Source: UBA11164 sp002420085
GTDB taxonomy: Bacteria > Pseudomonadota > Gammaproteobacteria > Xanthomonadales > Xanthomonadaceae
Direction of reading: 5' to 3'
Length of the DNA stretch: 16,619 nt
NCBI GenBank assembly: GCA_031976395.1
Contig: DALYLJ010000060.1
Span: 1-16,619 of the forward strand
A program made the position numbers and the translations under genes. Each line of letters begins with the position of its first letter. Position 1 is the stretch's first letter. The notes under the pieces are model-generated. The model did not search any database, had not been told where the DNA came from, and worked only from the letters and a program-made list of their open reading frames with translations. Shown here in pieces: positions 14,469-16,619 of the stretch.

Positions 14469-16334
14469 ATGACCCATCAAGACCGGCTTCGGCTCGACGC
14501 CCAGAGCGAGCGCCTGGAAACCCTGGCCCGAGAGCATCCGCGCACCTACCGGATGCAGGTCGCCGGTCTGGCACTGCTCGGCTACGGCTACCTCGGCCTG
14601 ATGCTGACCCTGCTGCTCGGCCTGCTGGCCCTGAGCGCCGCCTCGGTGATCTACCTGAAGGCACTGGGCGTGAAGTTGCTGTTGCTGATCGCCCCGTTCG
14701 TGTGGCTGGTCGCCCGTGCCCTGTGGGTCCGTCCGGAAGCCCCGACCGGGCTGGCCATCACCGCCGCCGACGCTCCCGAACTGTTCGCTCGCATCGAACG
14801 TCTGCGCACCGCGCTGTCGGCGCCCCGTTTCCATCGCGTGCTGATCACCGACGACTTCAATGCTGCCGTGTCGCAAGTCCCGAGGCTCGGCCTGTTCGGC
14901 TGGCAGCGCAATTACCTGGTGATCGGCCTGCCATTGCTCAAGACCCTGACGCCTGAACAGTTCGAGGCCGTGCTCGCCCACGAATTCGGCCACCTGGCCG
15001 GCGGTCATGCCGCCTTCGCCACCTGGCTGTACCGACTGCGGCTGGCCTGGGAACGCCTGCGCCATGCCCTGGAAACCACCCAGAGCGCCGGCACGATCCT
15101 GTTTCGACGGTTCTTCGCCTGGTTCGTGCCGCGTTTTTCGGCCTACAGCTTTCCGTTGGCGCGCGCCAACGAATACGAGGCCGACGCCGTCGCCGCCCAG
15201 CTCACCTCGACCCGTGCCCTGGCCCAGGCCCTGACTGCCGTCAATGTCCTGGACAGCTACTTTTCCGAGCGCTTCTGGCCCGGCATCCACGCCCAGGCCA
15301 ACCATCGGCCCGAGCCTGCCTTCACACCGTTCGCCAGCATCGACCTGCGTCTGCATGCGGAAATCAATGCCGAACTGTGCTCCCAGTGGCTCGATCACGC
15401 CCTGGCCACCCGTACCGGTCGAAGTGATACCCATCCCGCACTCGGTGATCGGTTGCAGGCGATCGGGGCCGAACCAGAAATCCGGCTACCGGAACCCGGT
15501 GCCGGCGCCGACTGCCTGCTGGAACCCGCCCGTGCCGAACTGATCCGGCGCCTCGACCAGGCCTGGCACGACACCATCGCCGCCGATTGGACCCGACACT
15601 ACCAGGAAACCCTCGAAAACCGAGCCCGTCTGGCCGAACTCGATCAACGTGCCAACATCGAACCCCTGAGCATCGACGAGGCGATCGAACGTGCCGGCCT
15701 CGAACGGCGGGTCGGTGCCGGACTGGATGCCGCCATCGACCAGTACCGCAACGTGCTTGCGGCCGAACCCGAACACGGCATCGCACACTATCTGCTGGGC
15801 AATTGCCTGCTCGAACGCAACGACCCGGATGGCATTGCCCACATGGAACGTGTGCTCGTCCTCAACGACGAACTCTGCCCACACGCACTCGACGCACTGG
15901 CTCGGTTCCACGCCCGCATGGGCGATCCCGATGCAGCCGAACGCAGCCAGGACCGTCTCGATGCCCGGCTCGAAGAGGAACGTGCCGCCGCGATCGAACG
16001 CAGCGGTGTCCGACGGAGTGATCGGTTCATCCCCAGCGGCATCGACGACGCCACCCGCACCGCCCTGGCCCAGGCCCTGCGCGACCATGGCGTGCGCGAA
16101 GCGTGGCTGGTCCGCAAGGACTGCCGACACCTGCCGCAGCGCCCGTTGTACGTGCTCGGCTTCCGCTACACCGGCCGACTGCGCGTGTACCACGCACGCA
16201 CGGTCAACGCCGTAGTGTCGCGTATCGCCGAAACCGTGTCCTTCCCCGGCGAAACCCTGGTGCTGCACACCGAAGCCAGCAACACCGGCTTCCGCCGCAA
16301 ATTCCGGCGAGTACCGGACAGTCGGGTGCTGTAG
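14469..16334 (+). CDS. M48 family zinc metalloprotease, membrane-anchored, with TPR and an extra C-terminal domain
   Basis: A 621-residue protein. Two membrane helices (about 30-60 and 65-87) precede an M48 protease domain (about 95-250). The zinc site is HEFGH (H171, E172, H175) in AHEFGHLAGGH, and the third ligand is E235 of the EYEAD motif (E235, D239), so the catalytic set is complete. Residues about 418-500 contain TPR-like helices (AIDQYRNVLAAEPEHGIAHYLLGNCLLERND). The last 100 residues form a separate region (EAWLVRKDCRHLPQRPLYVLGF and onward) that I do not recognise by name. M48 proteases include HtpX and Ste24, which act in membrane or periplasmic protein quality control; this longer protein is of the less studied TPR-bearing kind and its substrate is unknown. 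The ATG at 14469 follows a weak GAG. The 170 nt between it and the DUF938 gene hold no gene; a TACCAT at 14354-14359 might be a -10. Confidence 0.9.
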   Translation: MTHQDRLRLDAQSERLETLAREHPRTYRMQVAGLALLGYGYLGLMLTLLLGLLALSAASVIYLKALGVKLLLLIAPFVWLVARALWVRPEAPTGLAITAADAPELFARIERLRTALSAPRFHRVLITDDFNAAVSQVPRLGLFGWQRNYLVIGLPLLKTLTPEQFEAVLAHEFGHLAGGHAAFATWLYRLRLAWERLRHALETTQSAGTILFRRFFAWFVPRFSAYSFPLARANEYEADAVAAQLTSTRALAQALTAVNVLDSYFSERFWPGIHAQANHRPEPAFTPFASIDLRLHAEINAELCSQWLDHALATRTGRSDTHPALGDRLQAIGAEPEIRLPEPGAGADCLLEPARAELIRRLDQAWHDTIAADWTRHYQETLENRARLAELDQRANIEPLSIDEAIERAGLERRVGAGLDAAIDQYRNVLAAEPEHGIAHYLLGNCLLERNDPDGIAHMERVLVLNDELCPHALDALARFHARMGDPDAAERSQDRLDARLEEERAAAIERSGVRRSDRFIPSGIDDATRTALAQALRDHGVREAWLVRKDCRHLPQRPLYVLGFRYTGRLRVYHARTVNAVVSRIAETVSFPGETLVLHTEASNTGFRRKFRRVPDSRVL

Positions 16335-16414
16335 CTGTAAAACCGGCGTGCCCGTCGAGCACAGCCCGCGCAGGCGCTCGGAGCGTTCCCGCAGTCGAGA
16401 CCATGCCGTTTCGT

Positions 16415-16436
16415 ACCGGATGAATTTTCATCCGGT
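16415..16436. repeat. 22-nt inverted repeat with 10-nt arms
   Basis: ACCGGATGAA and TTCATCCGGT are perfect reverse complements separated by TT. As a hairpin it would form about 8 bp around an A/T-rich loop. It lies 80 nt past the M48 protease stop and has no T-run after it, so a terminator is only possible. It also falls in the decayed transposase stretch. Function unknown. Confidence 0.6.
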
Positions 16437-16552
16437 TCGCGCTGGAGCAGGTCGATAGCGCCTGGCGACACTCCGGCTGCTTGGCGGCGGCATCTTGGCG
16501 GCGGCATCTTGCCGGCCACCTGTACTTCGAACGCAGGACTGTAACGGGTCAT
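16428..16552 (-). pseudogene. Decayed start of an insertion-sequence transposase gene (OrfA type)
   Basis: From the ATG at 16552, with a GGGAG ribosome site 7 nt upstream, the translation begins MTRYSPAFEVQVAGKMPPP. This resembles the opening of OrfA-type transposase subunits, which start with a basic RYS-x-x-F helix before a helix-turn-helix. After KMPPP the frame loses the pattern at a 14-bp tandem duplication. If one copy is removed, it continues KMPPPSSRSVARRY, which fits the family better, and then meets a stop at 16428-16430. The helix-turn-helix that should follow is not recognisable. The 67 nt upstream (16553-16619) could be the end of the element, but I see no terminal repeat. The family call is from memory of the motif only. 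Confidence 0.4.
16481..16508. repeat. 14-bp tandem duplication (two exact copies)
   Basis: TTGGCGGCGGCATC occurs twice back to back (16481-16494 and 16495-16508). Because 14 is not a multiple of three, the duplication shifts the frame of the transposase-like sequence it lies in. It looks like a replication-slippage event. Confidence 0.85.
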
Positions 16553-16619
16553 CGCTGTGCTCCCATCACCCCCACAGGGCGGATAACAGAGCAGCGGACA
16601 ACTATCGTGACAGAGGGGG

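Noticed and set aside
1..16619. CRISPR array, tRNA, rRNA, phage or defence genes
   Set aside because: No regularly spaced repeats, no tRNA-like cloverleaf and no matching protein motifs were seen on either strand.

Overview
The window is high-GC DNA densely packed with bacterial housekeeping genes. The gene content and protein styles (a DUF2244-ctaC-ctaD cox cluster, a short two-enzyme PutA, a PrlC-type oligopeptidase and an M48 protease with a TPR region) suggest a gammaproteobacterium near the Xanthomonadales/Lysobacterales. This placement rests on recognising the protein families, not on a search.

Layout. 1-2318 (minus strand): start of a cytochrome c oxidase operon, read right to left as a DUF2244 protein (reading frame broken), ctaC (subunit II) and ctaD (subunit I, running off the left edge). 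The DUF2244 stop overlaps the ctaC start as ATGA. 2319-2643: divergent intergenic region with a possible putA promoter. 2644-6551 (plus strand): putA, using a TTG start, then a glutathione S-transferase-like gene. 6552-6854: gap between convergent genes, with one hairpin. 6855-11805 (minus strand): a lipoprotein S9-family peptidase, a PrlC/OpdA-type M3 oligopeptidase and a YkvA-like DUF1232 protein. 11910-13568 (minus strand): a Na+/phosphate cotransporter-family protein with a PhoU-like tail. 13693-16334 (plus strand): a DUF938 methyltransferase-like protein and a membrane-anchored M48 metalloprotease with TPR and an extra C-terminal domain. 16335-16619: non-coding or decayed DNA with a short inverted repeat, a 14-bp tandem duplication and what looks like the start of a decayed transposase gene.

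How the genes fit together. The cox genes encode the terminal oxidase core. PutA oxidises proline to glutamate and feeds electrons to the respiratory chain. Three separate peptidases (S9, M3, M48), together with PutA, fit an organism that uses peptides and amino acids as carbon sources, but that link is an inference from proximity only. I found no tRNA, rRNA, CRISPR array, phage genes or defence system. I did not find a convincing new multi-gene system. The points most worth a second look are the frameshift in the DUF2244 gene and the transposase remnant interrupted by a tandem duplication.
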